Shown piece after piece: positions 44,270-52,351 of a stretch of DNA of 64,000 nucleotides. The translations under genes were made by a program, and so were the position numbers. Source of the stretch: Candidatus Opimibacter skivensis (GTDB lineage Bacteria; Bacteroidota; Bacteroidia; Chitinophagales; Saprospiraceae); contig JADKGY010000001.1 in NCBI GenBank assembly GCA_016722045.1, positions 682,001 to 746,000 of the forward strand, read 5' to 3'. The notes beneath the pieces were generated by a model that ran no database searches, had not been told where the DNA came from, and worked only from the letters and a program-made list of their open reading frames with translations. Each line of letters opens with the position of its first letter. The first letter of the stretch is position 1.

Positions 44270-45136
44270 ATGATCAAAAATCTACTCAATATCATTCGCT
44301 GGCCCAATCTTATGATGCTTGCGGTCATTCAGACATTGATTTATCTAAGGTTATTGGATTCTCAACAGACAATACTCAGGCTTCCATTGTTCATAATTTT
44401 AGTTTTGATTACAATTATCCTTGGGGCAGGCGGGTATGTAATCAATGATTATTATGATGTCAAAATCGACCGGGTCAACAAGCCGGATACGATCATCGCC
44501 GGGCGTGTCTGGACTCTCTCAAAAGTGAAATGGGTATATTTCATTCTTGTCGGTTGCGGTGCCATACTATCCGTTTTTCTTGCTTTTGAGTTAGGCCTCT
44601 TAGCCTACATTTTTATTTATCCGGTAGCTGTCATTGGATTATGGTATTATTCATTTGCATTAAAATGTAAGCCCATCATAGGCAATGTTTGGGTCTCGGT
44701 TTTTTGCGCGGGAGTAGTTGCGATAATTGTTCTGCCTGATATTTTTCTTCACCATACTGCACAGGTTCGGATTGAACTTTGGTATTATGTGGCATTTGCG
44801 TTTTTATCTACATGGTATAGAGAGGTGGTAAAAGATATTGAAGACAAACAAGGTGACGAAAGTGCTTCCTGTAGAACTTTTGTCGTGAAATATGGAGTGA
44901 AGGCTGGTAAACTATTTGCTATTGCTCTTGGAGTCAGCTTATTGGCTTCACTTATTCTTTGGGATGAAAGCCAGGCAAACAAATGGATTAAACTGGGGCT
45001 GAATGTAATACAGGGACTTACAATTGCTTCAATGGCATTTGTATTTTGGGCAAAAAATAATACATACTATCACCACGCTTCAAATGTCATTAAATTAGTG
45101 ATGGCGTTAGGCACTTTCGTATTGCTTTTGTACTGA
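44270..45136 (+). CDS. UbiA family prenyltransferase
   Basis: A 288-residue multi-pass membrane enzyme with the first Asp-rich motif NDYYDVKIDRVNKPD (59-73) and the second DIEDKQGDE near residue 191, the two metal/pyrophosphate sites of UbiA-type prenyltransferases. Bacteroidota members are often annotated as geranylgeranylglycerol-phosphate geranylgeranyltransferase, but the acceptor cannot be read from the sequence. Quinone or haem biosynthesis partners are absent nearby. It is followed on the same strand by acs and maf. Confidence 0.88.
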   Translation: MIKNLLNIIRWPNLMMLAVIQTLIYLRLLDSQQTILRLPLFIILVLITIILGAGGYVINDYYDVKIDRVNKPDTIIAGRVWTLSKVKWVYFILVGCGAILSVFLAFELGLLAYIFIYPVAVIGLWYYSFALKCKPIIGNVWVSVFCAGVVAIIVLPDIFLHHTAQVRIELWYYVAFAFLSTWYREVVKDIEDKQGDESASCRTFVVKYGVKAGKLFAIALGVSLLASLILWDESQANKWIKLGLNVIQGLTIASMAFVFWAKNNTYYHHASNVIKLVMALGTFVLLLY

Positions 45137-45188
45137 ACCAAATGACATTTTTTATTCTAATACTCAATTGAGGATTTAATATACAACC

Positions 45189-47096
45189 ATGTCTTTACGA
45201 ATAAAAACCTTAGAAGATTATCATGACGCTTACAAAGCAAGTGTAGATAATCCTGAAAAATTCTGGGAAGAACAAGCCGAAACATTTACCTGGATGAAGC
45301 GATGGGACAAGGTACTGGAATGGGATTTCCATATGGCAGATACGTTCTGGTTCATCGGAGGAAAACTAAACATCACAGTCAATTGTCTGGATCGTCATCT
45401 TGAAACCAAAGGAGATCAGACTGCCTTAATATGGGAGCCAAATGAACCTGGCAGTGAGGGGAAGAAACTTACATATCAAGAGCTGTATAATGAGGTATGT
45501 CGGTTCGCCAATGCATTAAAAAATATAGGCGTACATAAAGGCGATCGCATTTGTTTTTATATGCCTATGGTACCTGAATTGATGATTGGCATACTGGCTT
45601 GTGCGCGGATAGGTGCTATTCATAGTGTCGTCTTCGCCGGGTTTTCTGCCAATTCACTTGCCGATAGAATAAAAGATGCAACCTGCAAAGTCATCGTCTG
45701 CACAGATCAAAATTCAAGAGGGCCAAAAATCTCACCTATAAAATTAATAGTTGATGAAGCTTTAGCTATGGGATGTGATAGTGTCGAAAAAGTGATTGTA
45801 CTGAGTCACACGGGTGGAGGTATTTCCTGGAATAACCATCGCGATCTATGGTGGCATGATATCATGGACAAGCAATCTACTACATGCGAACCTGTCATGA
45901 TGGATAGTGAGGACCCATTGTTTATTTTATACACATCAGGTTCTACAGGTAAACCAAAAGGCGTAGTCCATACTATCGGTGGCTACATGGTCTATGTATG
46001 GTATTCCTTTTTGAATGTTTTTCAATACAAAGACGGAGATATATATTGGTGTACTGCTGATATAGGCTGGATTACAGGGCACAGTTACATAGTTTATGGT
46101 CCTTTGTTATCCGGTGCCACAACAGTTATGTTTGAAGGTATTCCGTCTTATCCGGATCCATCCCGATTCTGGCAGATATGTGAAAAATACAAAGTCAATA
46201 TTTTCTATACGGCGCCAACGGCCATCAGGTCATTGATGGCGGCTGGTGATAAATATGCACAGGGACATAATCTGTCATCTCTGCATGTCCTCGGGACTGT
46301 GGGAGAACCGATAAATGCCGAAGCATGGCATTGGTATCATGAGCATATCGGGAAGGGAAAAATTCCTGTTGTGGACACATGGTGGCAAACAGAAACAGGA
46401 GGCATCCTGATCAGTCCGATTGCAGGAATTACGGATATGAAACCTTGTTATGCTTCATATCCAATGCCCGGGATTCAACCCATTTTGGTGGATATCTACG
46501 GCAATGAAATTGAAGGTAATGATGTCGAAGGATTGCTGTGCATCAAATTTCCATGGCCATCCATTATCAGAACCACGTATGGTGATCACGGGCGCTGCAG
46601 GGAAATATACTTTAATGTGTTTCCTGAACTTTATTTTACGGGTGATGGTGCAAGACGTGATGAAGAAGGCCGATATCGTATCATCGGACGCGTGGATGAT
46701 GTGATCAATGTGAGTGGACACAGAATAGGTACAGCGGAAGTTGAAAACGCGATTAATGAACATCCCCTTGTAGTGGAAAGTGCGGTGGTGGGTTACCCTC
46801 ATGATATTAAAGGGCAAGGCCTGTATGCATTTGTGATATCAAGAGAAAATGTCCATGATCTTAATACGTTTCAAAAGGAAATAAATGAAAAGCTTACTAT
46901 TCTGATCGGACCAATCGTTAAAACAGATATTATACTGATCGTAAGTGGACTGCCAAAAACACGATCAGGTAAAATCATGCGGCGCATCCTACGCAAAATA
47001 GCTGAAGGTGATTTATCCAATCTCGGTGATATCTCAACATTATTTAATCCGGAAATAGTAGATGAAATTATTGCAAAATCAAAAAGTTTAGTTTAA
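45189..47096 (+). CDS. acs: Acetyl-CoA synthetase
   Basis: A 635-residue AMP-forming acetate-CoA ligase. It has the ANL adenylate motif YTSGSTGKPKGV, the WWQTETGG block, YFTGDGARRDEEGRYRIIGRVDDVINVSGHR (shown in part), and the catalytic/acetylatable Lys in KTRSGKIMRR near the C-terminus. The length and motifs match Acs closely. It converts acetate to acetyl-CoA. The neighbouring acetoacetyl-CoA synthetase at 58.2 kb is a different clade. Confidence 0.95.
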   Translation: MSLRIKTLEDYHDAYKASVDNPEKFWEEQAETFTWMKRWDKVLEWDFHMADTFWFIGGKLNITVNCLDRHLETKGDQTALIWEPNEPGSEGKKLTYQELYNEVCRFANALKNIGVHKGDRICFYMPMVPELMIGILACARIGAIHSVVFAGFSANSLADRIKDATCKVIVCTDQNSRGPKISPIKLIVDEALAMGCDSVEKVIVLSHTGGGISWNNHRDLWWHDIMDKQSTTCEPVMMDSEDPLFILYTSGSTGKPKGVVHTIGGYMVYVWYSFLNVFQYKDGDIYWCTADIGWITGHSYIVYGPLLSGATTVMFEGIPSYPDPSRFWQICEKYKVNIFYTAPTAIRSLMAAGDKYAQGHNLSSLHVLGTVGEPINAEAWHWYHEHIGKGKIPVVDTWWQTETGGILISPIAGITDMKPCYASYPMPGIQPILVDIYGNEIEGNDVEGLLCIKFPWPSIIRTTYGDHGRCREIYFNVFPELYFTGDGARRDEEGRYRIIGRVDDVINVSGHRIGTAEVENAINEHPLVVESAVVGYPHDIKGQGLYAFVISRENVHDLNTFQKEINEKLTILIGPIVKTDIILIVSGLPKTRSGKIMRRILRKIAEGDLSNLGDISTLFNPEIVDEIIAKSKSLV

Positions 47097-47110
47097 GAAA
47101 ATATTTAATC

Positions 47111-47692
47111 ATGTTGAAAACGCACCCTCCTCTATTACTCGCTTCAAAATCACCAAGACGTCAGGATTTACTTAGAGCAGCCGGCATTGATTTCAAATTA
47201 ATTGATGTTGATGTTGAAGAAAGCTATCCTGATGATATGCTTGCTGAACTGGTGCCTGAATTCCTTGCACGCAAAAAAGCTGAAGCGGCCATGCCACTTA
47301 TAGAAAGCGGACATCTCATCCTGGCTGCGGATAGTGTGGTCATTAAGGACGGAGAAATTTATGGCAAACCCGAAAATAGGGATCATGCGATAGAGATGAC
47401 AAAGATATTGTCAGGACATCATCATACCGTCATTACGGGTGTCTTTATCTGCAATCATCACAAAGGAATTGGATTCTCTGAATATACCGAGGTATGGATC
47501 GAACACATGACATCAGATGAAATAGAATACTATATTGATCATTTTCTACCTCTTGATAAAGCAGGGGCTTATGGTATTCAGGACTGGATTGGGTGGGTTA
47601 AAGTATCCCGTATTGAAGGTTCATATGCAAATGTCATGGGACTGCCTGTCCACAAAGTTTATGAAGTATTGAATGATTGGAATGAAGATTAA
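47111..47692 (+). CDS. maf: Maf-like nucleoside triphosphate pyrophosphatase
   Basis: A 193-residue Maf/Ham1-superfamily house-cleaning enzyme. Motifs: LLASKSPRRQDLLRAAGI at 9-26 (Maf signature), the conserved LAADSVV with catalytic Asp near residue 76, GKPENRDHA, and DKAGAYGIQ. It hydrolyses non-canonical or excess nucleoside triphosphates. It follows acs by 14 nt. Which Maf subtype (dTTP/UTP or modified-base) is not determined; the DKAGAYGIQ block favours the Maf/YhdE type. Confidence 0.9.
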   Translation: MLKTHPPLLLASKSPRRQDLLRAAGIDFKLIDVDVEESYPDDMLAELVPEFLARKKAEAAMPLIESGHLILAADSVVIKDGEIYGKPENRDHAIEMTKILSGHHHTVITGVFICNHHKGIGFSEYTEVWIEHMTSDEIEYYIDHFLPLDKAGAYGIQDWIGWVKVSRIEGSYANVMGLPVHKVYEVLNDWNED

Positions 47693-47710
47693 ATATTTGA
47701 TCCGCACCTT

Positions 47711-48217
47711 TTAAACCCAGAAGAAAGCGAGCGCCAAAGCAAGAACCAATACCCACAGAGAAACCGCAACGATACCCATCACAAGTCCTGCTGTTGCCAA
47801 TCCCCGGCCTTTGTAAAGTCCATCATATTTCCTGATTTTACTCAGACTTATGGCACTAAACACAATGGCCAATATTCCGAAAAGCAGACTAATCAACAAT
47901 ACGCTGACTATGCCAATAACAAAACCTGCTATTGCAAATCCTTCAGTTGATGACTGGGAATATTCTAATGGTAAGGCATGGCCTTTTTTCTCCGCATGCC
48001 TGATCTTAGATTTTAAAATGGAAAGCGCTATCCGTTCTTTAAATTTTAATTTTCTACCCAGCTGAGATTCTATCTGTGTCCGATCAAGAGGATTAGTTTG
48101 ATGAAGAATGCCTGTATGATCTTCTGTATTTACCGGGGAAGAAGAATGCCTTGCATATCCAGAATCAGGATGAAAAAGAGTCATGAAAAGAAAAGGAAGA
48201 ATAAGCTTGAGTTTCAT
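47711..48217 (-). CDS. Exported DUF4190-type membrane protein
   Basis: A 168-residue protein with a signal peptide (MKLKLILPFLFMTLF...GYARHSS) and two C-terminal hydrophobic segments separated by the loop SLSKIRKYDGLYKGRGLA, the outline of DUF4190. The middle segment (about 45-85) is basic and hydrophilic (RTQIESQLGRKLKFKERIALSILKSK). Function unknown. Convergent with maf, 18 nt apart. Confidence 0.75.
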   Translation of the reverse strand: MKLKLILPFLFMTLFHPDSGYARHSSSPVNTEDHTGILHQTNPLDRTQIESQLGRKLKFKERIALSILKSKIRHAEKKGHALPLEYSQSSTEGFAIAGFVIGIVSVLLISLLFGILAIVFSAISLSKIRKYDGLYKGRGLATAGLVMGIVAVSLWVLVLALALAFFWV

Positions 48218-48376
48218 AGTGATAGTTTTTCAGTTTTGGTCATGTTAAGATCAAGATAAATTACATAGGATGTATACGGGTAGCCACATTTTAACCCAAG
48301 CTTATTAAAAGGATAACGTTTGGTTAATTTCCATCAGCTTGCCCATAAAATCAGATATTTCATCAATCTTCGTGGT

Positions 48377-49411
48377 ATGAAATACCTTTTTCTATCGGTG
48401 ATCACCTGTCTGTACGCACTGACGGTATCTGCTCAAAAAGAATTTAATGTCGCAGGACTTGCCTTTTATAATCTGGAAAATCTCTTTGATACGATCGATA
48501 GTCCTGATACAGATGATCTTGAATTTACACCAAATGGCCCAAACCTTTATAATACACATGTCTACTATGACAAATTAGCTCACCTGTCAAGAGTCCTCAG
48601 TGAAGTAGCCACAGAGTACACACCTGATGGGGCGGCGATCATAGGCGTTTCTGAGGTCGAAAACAGATCTGTATTAGAAGACCTGGTCAAACAACCCGCA
48701 CTTGTCAATCGAGGATACAAAATTCTACATCAGAATTCCAGAGATGGTAGAGGAATAGATGTAGGTTTGCTATATCAGCCAAAATATTTCACACCGGATA
48801 CTGTCTTTTTTATTCCGTTACAGACCAGTGGCCCGGGAGATTCTGTTCGCTATTCAAGAGATATTTTATTTGCCGTTGGCCGACTTAACGGAGAGAGAAT
48901 CGTGGTAAGTGTCAACCACTGGCCTTCACGCCGTGGTGGCGAACAAACTACCGCACCGCTTCGTAACAAAGCTGCAATGATTGACAGAAGAGTTCTTGAC
49001 AGCCTGGCTCAATATCTTCAGATTGAAAAAGCCGTTGTCATGGGCGACCTCAATGATGATCCTATTAATGACAGCGTTCACAAATACCTCAGGACAGGCC
49101 GGACAAAAGATCATCTTGACGTAAAAGAAATGTTCAATCCAATGGAGGATTTTTATCGCAAAGGATTGGGGACTACAGCTTATCATGATGCATGGAGCTT
49201 ATTCGACCAGATTATTGTGAGCCATAAGCTGGCTAACGATACAAAGGGTTTCCATTTTTATAAAGCCGGCGTATACAATCCTTCCTATATGACACAAAAA
49301 TCCGGAGCCTATAAGGGGTATCCATTACGCACATATGCAGATGGAGTTTATGCGGGTGGCTATAGCGATCACTTTCCTGTATATGTCCTCCTGGTGAAAG
49401 AAAAACCATGA
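48377..49411 (+). CDS. Exported endonuclease/exonuclease/phosphatase family protein
   Basis: A 344-residue EEP-fold hydrolase with a signal peptide (MKYLFLSVITCLYALTVSAQ). It has the metal-binding Glu in VAGLAFYNLENLFDTIDSPD (NLENLFD motif), VSEVENRSVLEDL, VNHWPSRRGG and a C-terminal SDHFPV with the catalytic His. The substrate may be nucleic acid or phosphoesters outside the cytoplasm. The upstream frame to 48320 lacks a good start; ATG 48377 gives the signal peptide at the N-terminus. It overlaps the PIF1-like helicase by 4 nt (ATGA), so the two are translationally coupled although they would act in different compartments. Confidence 0.88.
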   Translation: MKYLFLSVITCLYALTVSAQKEFNVAGLAFYNLENLFDTIDSPDTDDLEFTPNGPNLYNTHVYYDKLAHLSRVLSEVATEYTPDGAAIIGVSEVENRSVLEDLVKQPALVNRGYKILHQNSRDGRGIDVGLLYQPKYFTPDTVFFIPLQTSGPGDSVRYSRDILFAVGRLNGERIVVSVNHWPSRRGGEQTTAPLRNKAAMIDRRVLDSLAQYLQIEKAVVMGDLNDDPINDSVHKYLRTGRTKDHLDVKEMFNPMEDFYRKGLGTTAYHDAWSLFDQIIVSHKLANDTKGFHFYKAGVYNPSYMTQKSGAYKGYPLRTYADGVYAGGYSDHFPVYVLLVKEKP

Positions 49412-50700
49412 AAGAACCCTTGGTGTTGGATCAAACCTTCCAGGACATTCTGAATGAACTGGAGAATAACCATCATCATTACTTTATCACAGGCAAAGCC
49501 GGTACAGGTAAGTCTACACTGCTTCAGTTATTCCGAAAAACGACTAAGAAAAAAGTAGTCGTTCTCTCTTCAACCGGAATTTCAGCTTTGAATGTTCAGG
49601 GTCAGACTATTCATTCCTTTTTCCAGTTTCCACCAAAACTGCTCCTGGCAAAGGAATTGTTCGTAGTACGTCGCCTGGAGAATTTACTTAAGGCTGTTGA
49701 AGTGATTATCATTGATGAGATCTCCATGGTCAGAGCAGATGTCATGGATGCCATCGATGTATCGCTCAGGATGCATCGTCGATCTATAGAACCATTCGGC
49801 GGTGTGCAGATGATTTTGTTTGGTGACCTGTTTCAATTACCACCTGTAGTCTCCAGCCAGGAAGAGAAGCAATATTTCAGCACAGTCTATCCGAATCAAT
49901 ATTTCTTTTCAGCATTTGTCTTTCAATCAAAAGCTGCTCTGGAAAAAATAGAACTAACGAAAGTGTATCGGCAAAATGAAAGACATTTCATTCGCTTGCT
50001 TGATGCTATTCGCACACTTCAGTTTGATTATGATGATCTTGATATGCTCAATGAGCGATATCTGCCTGATGCCTCTATAGAAGAACCTTTTTTGACCCTG
50101 TGCAGTGTAAACGCATTAGCGAATCAGATCAATGCACAGCGACTTTCGGCTATTGATGAACCATCCGTTTTTTTTGAAGCTGATGTCAAAGGTGATTTTA
50201 ATCCAAAATTATATCCAACGGATTACAGGCTCGAATTGAAAAAAAATGCCCAGGTGATTCTTGTCCGGAATGATCCGGAAAAAAGATTCGTCAATGGCAG
50301 CCTTGCCACTATAGTCGATCTCAATCCTGAAAGCATAGTTGTTCAATTCAAACTTGATGATGGAAAAACACAAAATTTAGATCTGCCCAGGATGACCTGG
50401 GAGCTACAGCGATATAAATTTTCTGACACTCCGGATAATCCTATTCAATCAGAAGTAACAGGAACTTTTACTCAATATCCTGTTCGTTTGGCATGGGCTG
50501 TGACAATACATAAAAGCCAGGGAAAAACATACGACAGAGTAGCTATTGACTTAGGCCGCGGCGCCTTCGAACATGGCCAGACATATGTGGCGCTTAGTCG
50601 TTGTAAAAGACTTGACGGCGTATTTCTCAAAAAACCATTAACGCCAAAAGATATCATGGTCGATGATCAGGTCGTGCAATTTTATGCAGCTATGAGGTAA
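49408..50700 (+). CDS. PIF1/RecD-like superfamily 1B helicase
   Basis: A 430-residue ATP-dependent DNA helicase. Walker A GKAGTGKST is at 29-37, motif II IIIDEISMV near 100, motif III ILFGDLFQLPPV, and a C-terminal motif VTIHKSQGKTYDRV followed by GQTYVALSRCK (motif VI). Family members unwind 5'-3', resolving G-quadruplexes or replication blocks. This is a shorter bacterial PIF1 without the extra C-terminal accessory domains seen in some relatives. Starts within the stop of the preceding nuclease gene. Confidence 0.9.
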   Translation: MKEPLVLDQTFQDILNELENNHHHYFITGKAGTGKSTLLQLFRKTTKKKVVVLSSTGISALNVQGQTIHSFFQFPPKLLLAKELFVVRRLENLLKAVEVIIIDEISMVRADVMDAIDVSLRMHRRSIEPFGGVQMILFGDLFQLPPVVSSQEEKQYFSTVYPNQYFFSAFVFQSKAALEKIELTKVYRQNERHFIRLLDAIRTLQFDYDDLDMLNERYLPDASIEEPFLTLCSVNALANQINAQRLSAIDEPSVFFEADVKGDFNPKLYPTDYRLELKKNAQVILVRNDPEKRFVNGSLATIVDLNPESIVVQFKLDDGKTQNLDLPRMTWELQRYKFSDTPDNPIQSEVTGTFTQYPVRLAWAVTIHKSQGKTYDRVAIDLGRGAFEHGQTYVALSRCKRLDGVFLKKPLTPKDIMVDDQVVQFYAAMR

Positions 50701-50720
50701 GACAATACTATTTTCTTCTT

Positions 50721-50756
50721 CTTCGCCTTCGCCTTAGCCTTAGCCTTCAATTTAGC
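50721..50756. repeat. Short hexamer tract CTT(C/A)GC
   Basis: CTTCGC twice, CTTAGC twice, then degenerate copies CTTCAA and TTTAGC, ending in the stop codon of the CPBP protease gene (50752-50754). A CTT-rich tract precedes it. Confidence 0.7.
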
Positions 50757-51540
50757 CTCCCTCCTCTTCCTGCTTTTCGCCTAATTCCCTGACCAGATAA
50801 ACACCAATAAGACCGCTAAATACGTCAATAAACGCATGGACGAGAATGACAATCCATAAGGATTGACTGTAAACAAAAATACCGCAGAACATGAGGGCAA
50901 GAAAAAATATTTTAAACATGGATTTCACACCCTGATATCCATGCAAAAAAGCAAACAAGGCAGAAGAGAAAAAACAAGCGACAATGATACCACTCGCTGA
51001 TATACCTGTCCAATAGGTGATGTAATGAATAAGATACCCTCTGAAAATAATCTCCTCGCCTACTCCAGCTGCAAATGCCAGAAAGGTGAAATGAAGCATC
51101 TCATTTTTATCAACAGGAACAAATGAAAATACTTTATGTCTTTCCTTGTAGGTTCTTTCCCGCCAACGTCGGCTGCCATATTGAAAAAAAATATCGAAAA
51201 AATAAAAAATACCAACGATCGTCAGGAAAAAAAATACGTACACATTTAGAACAGGCCAATCTAACCCAAGTGACGCGAGAGTGCGATTGGGCAATCTCCA
51301 TGTGGTGGCGACTATCAGCCCAAAAACAATAAGCAATAATCCGTTACTATGATATAATCGGATCTTGTCTTTGGGCAATAGTTTGATCTCTTCTGTTGAT
51401 ATTTTCCTGGCAGTAAATGCCATGATCGGAGCGAAAACGCATATAATGACCGCCATTACATGGTCCCATGTGTGCATCTCATATAAAACCATGGAGGGGT
51501 ACATCAGATGTAAAAGTAACCATTGCTTTCGCCTTACCAC
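50752..51540 (-). CDS. CPBP family intramembrane metalloprotease
   Basis: A membrane protein of up to 262 residues with about seven hydrophobic helices and the CPBP/Abi (Rce1-like) motifs EEIIFRGYL and FAFLHGYQG, whose Glu and His residues bind zinc. Possible roles are maturation of peptides or self-immunity; not determined. The first available start is a GTG at 51540; ATG 51504 (MYPSMVL) is equally possible. It is convergent with the helicase and its stop lies in a hexamer repeat tract. The C-terminus is acidic and glycine-rich (QEEEGG). Confidence 0.85.
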   Translation of the reverse strand: MVRRKQWLLLHLMYPSMVLYEMHTWDHVMAVIICVFAPIMAFTARKISTEEIKLLPKDKIRLYHSNGLLLIVFGLIVATTWRLPNRTLASLGLDWPVLNVYVFFFLTIVGIFYFFDIFFQYGSRRWRERTYKERHKVFSFVPVDKNEMLHFTFLAFAAGVGEEIIFRGYLIHYITYWTGISASGIIVACFFSSALFAFLHGYQGVKSMFKIFFLALMFCGIFVYSQSLWIVILVHAFIDVFSGLIGVYLVRELGEKQEEEGG

Positions 51541-51563
51541 TCTCTTTTTAAATTAATAAGGTA

Positions 51564-51593
51564 TTGCAATCAAATCATCAATTTGTATCTTAG
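51564..51593 (+). promoter_or_regulatory. Candidate promoter of the small membrane peptide and miaE
   Basis: TTG at 51564-51566, 19-bp spacer, TATCTTAG at 51586-51593 (one mismatch to TAnnTTTG). A start near 51600 would leave a 17-nt leader before ATG 51617 and so supports that the small frame is transcribed and translated first. Confidence 0.5.
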
Positions 51594-51616
51594 GCTTTTA
51601 CAAACCTATAAGCCAA

Positions 51617-51742
51617 ATGACTGTTTCAAAAACCCGTATGCAAAGGCAAGTGCGTGATCGCAAAGACCAAAAGAAGTTCTTTATGGTATTGGGTATCATT
51701 ACGCTCCTTCTTATTCTGGTCCTATTCCTGGTCTACAGTTAA
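51617..51742 (+). CDS. 41-residue single-pass membrane peptide
   Basis: A short frame starting at ATG 51617 and ending at TAA 51742. It encodes a strongly basic N-terminus (SKTRMQRQVRDRKDQKK) followed by one hydrophobic helix of about 17 residues (GIITLLLILVLFLVY) at the C-terminus, the layout of small inner-membrane proteins. A promoter-like sequence lies directly upstream and miaE starts 13 nt after it. No homologue is known to me. The overlap with the upstream extension of the miaE frame is not a problem if miaE starts at the TTG at 51756. Confidence 0.6.
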   Translation: MTVSKTRMQRQVRDRKDQKKFFMVLGIITLLLILVLFLVYS

Positions 51743-51755
51743 TCAGGTACTCTTC

Positions 51756-52340
51756 TTGAAGCTGAATCTAGATATTGGAGTTCCAAGTCCACCGGGCTGG
51801 ATTGATGAAGTATTAAATGACTTCGGCGCATTCCTGCAGGACCATGCCGATTGTGAACGCAAAGCTTCAGCTACAGCCATGAGCCTTGTAGCCAAGTATC
51901 CTAACCGGCTTGAGATCATTCCTGAGCTCATTGAAACCGCCGTTGAGGAATTGGACCACTTTCAACAAGTCTACAAGATCATGCAATCCAGGGGAATACA
52001 ATTGGCCCACTCCATTCATGAAGATCTGTATATCAAAGCTTTAATGAAAGCTCAGCACGATGGACTTGAAGAACGGTTCCTCGATCGGCTGCTTATCGCT
52101 TCTGTAGTGGAAACAAGAGGTGCAGAGCGATTTAAAATTGTGGCCGATCACATGAAGGATGAAGAACTGAGCAAGTTTTATAAAATGTTATGGGTTTCCG
52201 AAGCCAAACATGGACATATCTATGTAAAAATGGCCTTACACTATTTCCCCGAAGAAAAAGTTTACAAACGATTGAATTGGTGGGTCGAAAAGGAAGCATC
52301 AATAATAAGTGAGATACCCTTAAGGGCTGCACTACATTGA
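51756..52340 (+). CDS. miaE: tRNA-(ms2io6A)-hydroxylase MiaE-like
   Basis: A roughly 194-residue di-iron enzyme that hydroxylates the modified adenosine at tRNA position 37. Metal-ligand motifs include EELDHFQQV, ETRGAERF and SEAKHGHIY, spaced as in MiaE. A TTG at 51756 (decoding LKLNLDIG...) is the best start: the frame is open back to 51654 but no ATG lies between that point and the conserved N-terminus, and the earlier part overlaps the small membrane peptide. The length then matches Bacteroidota MiaE. Companion genes miaA and miaB are not in this window. Confidence 0.85.
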   Translation: MKLNLDIGVPSPPGWIDEVLNDFGAFLQDHADCERKASATAMSLVAKYPNRLEIIPELIETAVEELDHFQQVYKIMQSRGIQLAHSIHEDLYIKALMKAQHDGLEERFLDRLLIASVVETRGAERFKIVADHMKDEELSKFYKMLWVSEAKHGHIYVKMALHYFPEEKVYKRLNWWVEKEASIISEIPLRAALH

Positions 52341-52351
52341 GATATGATTTC

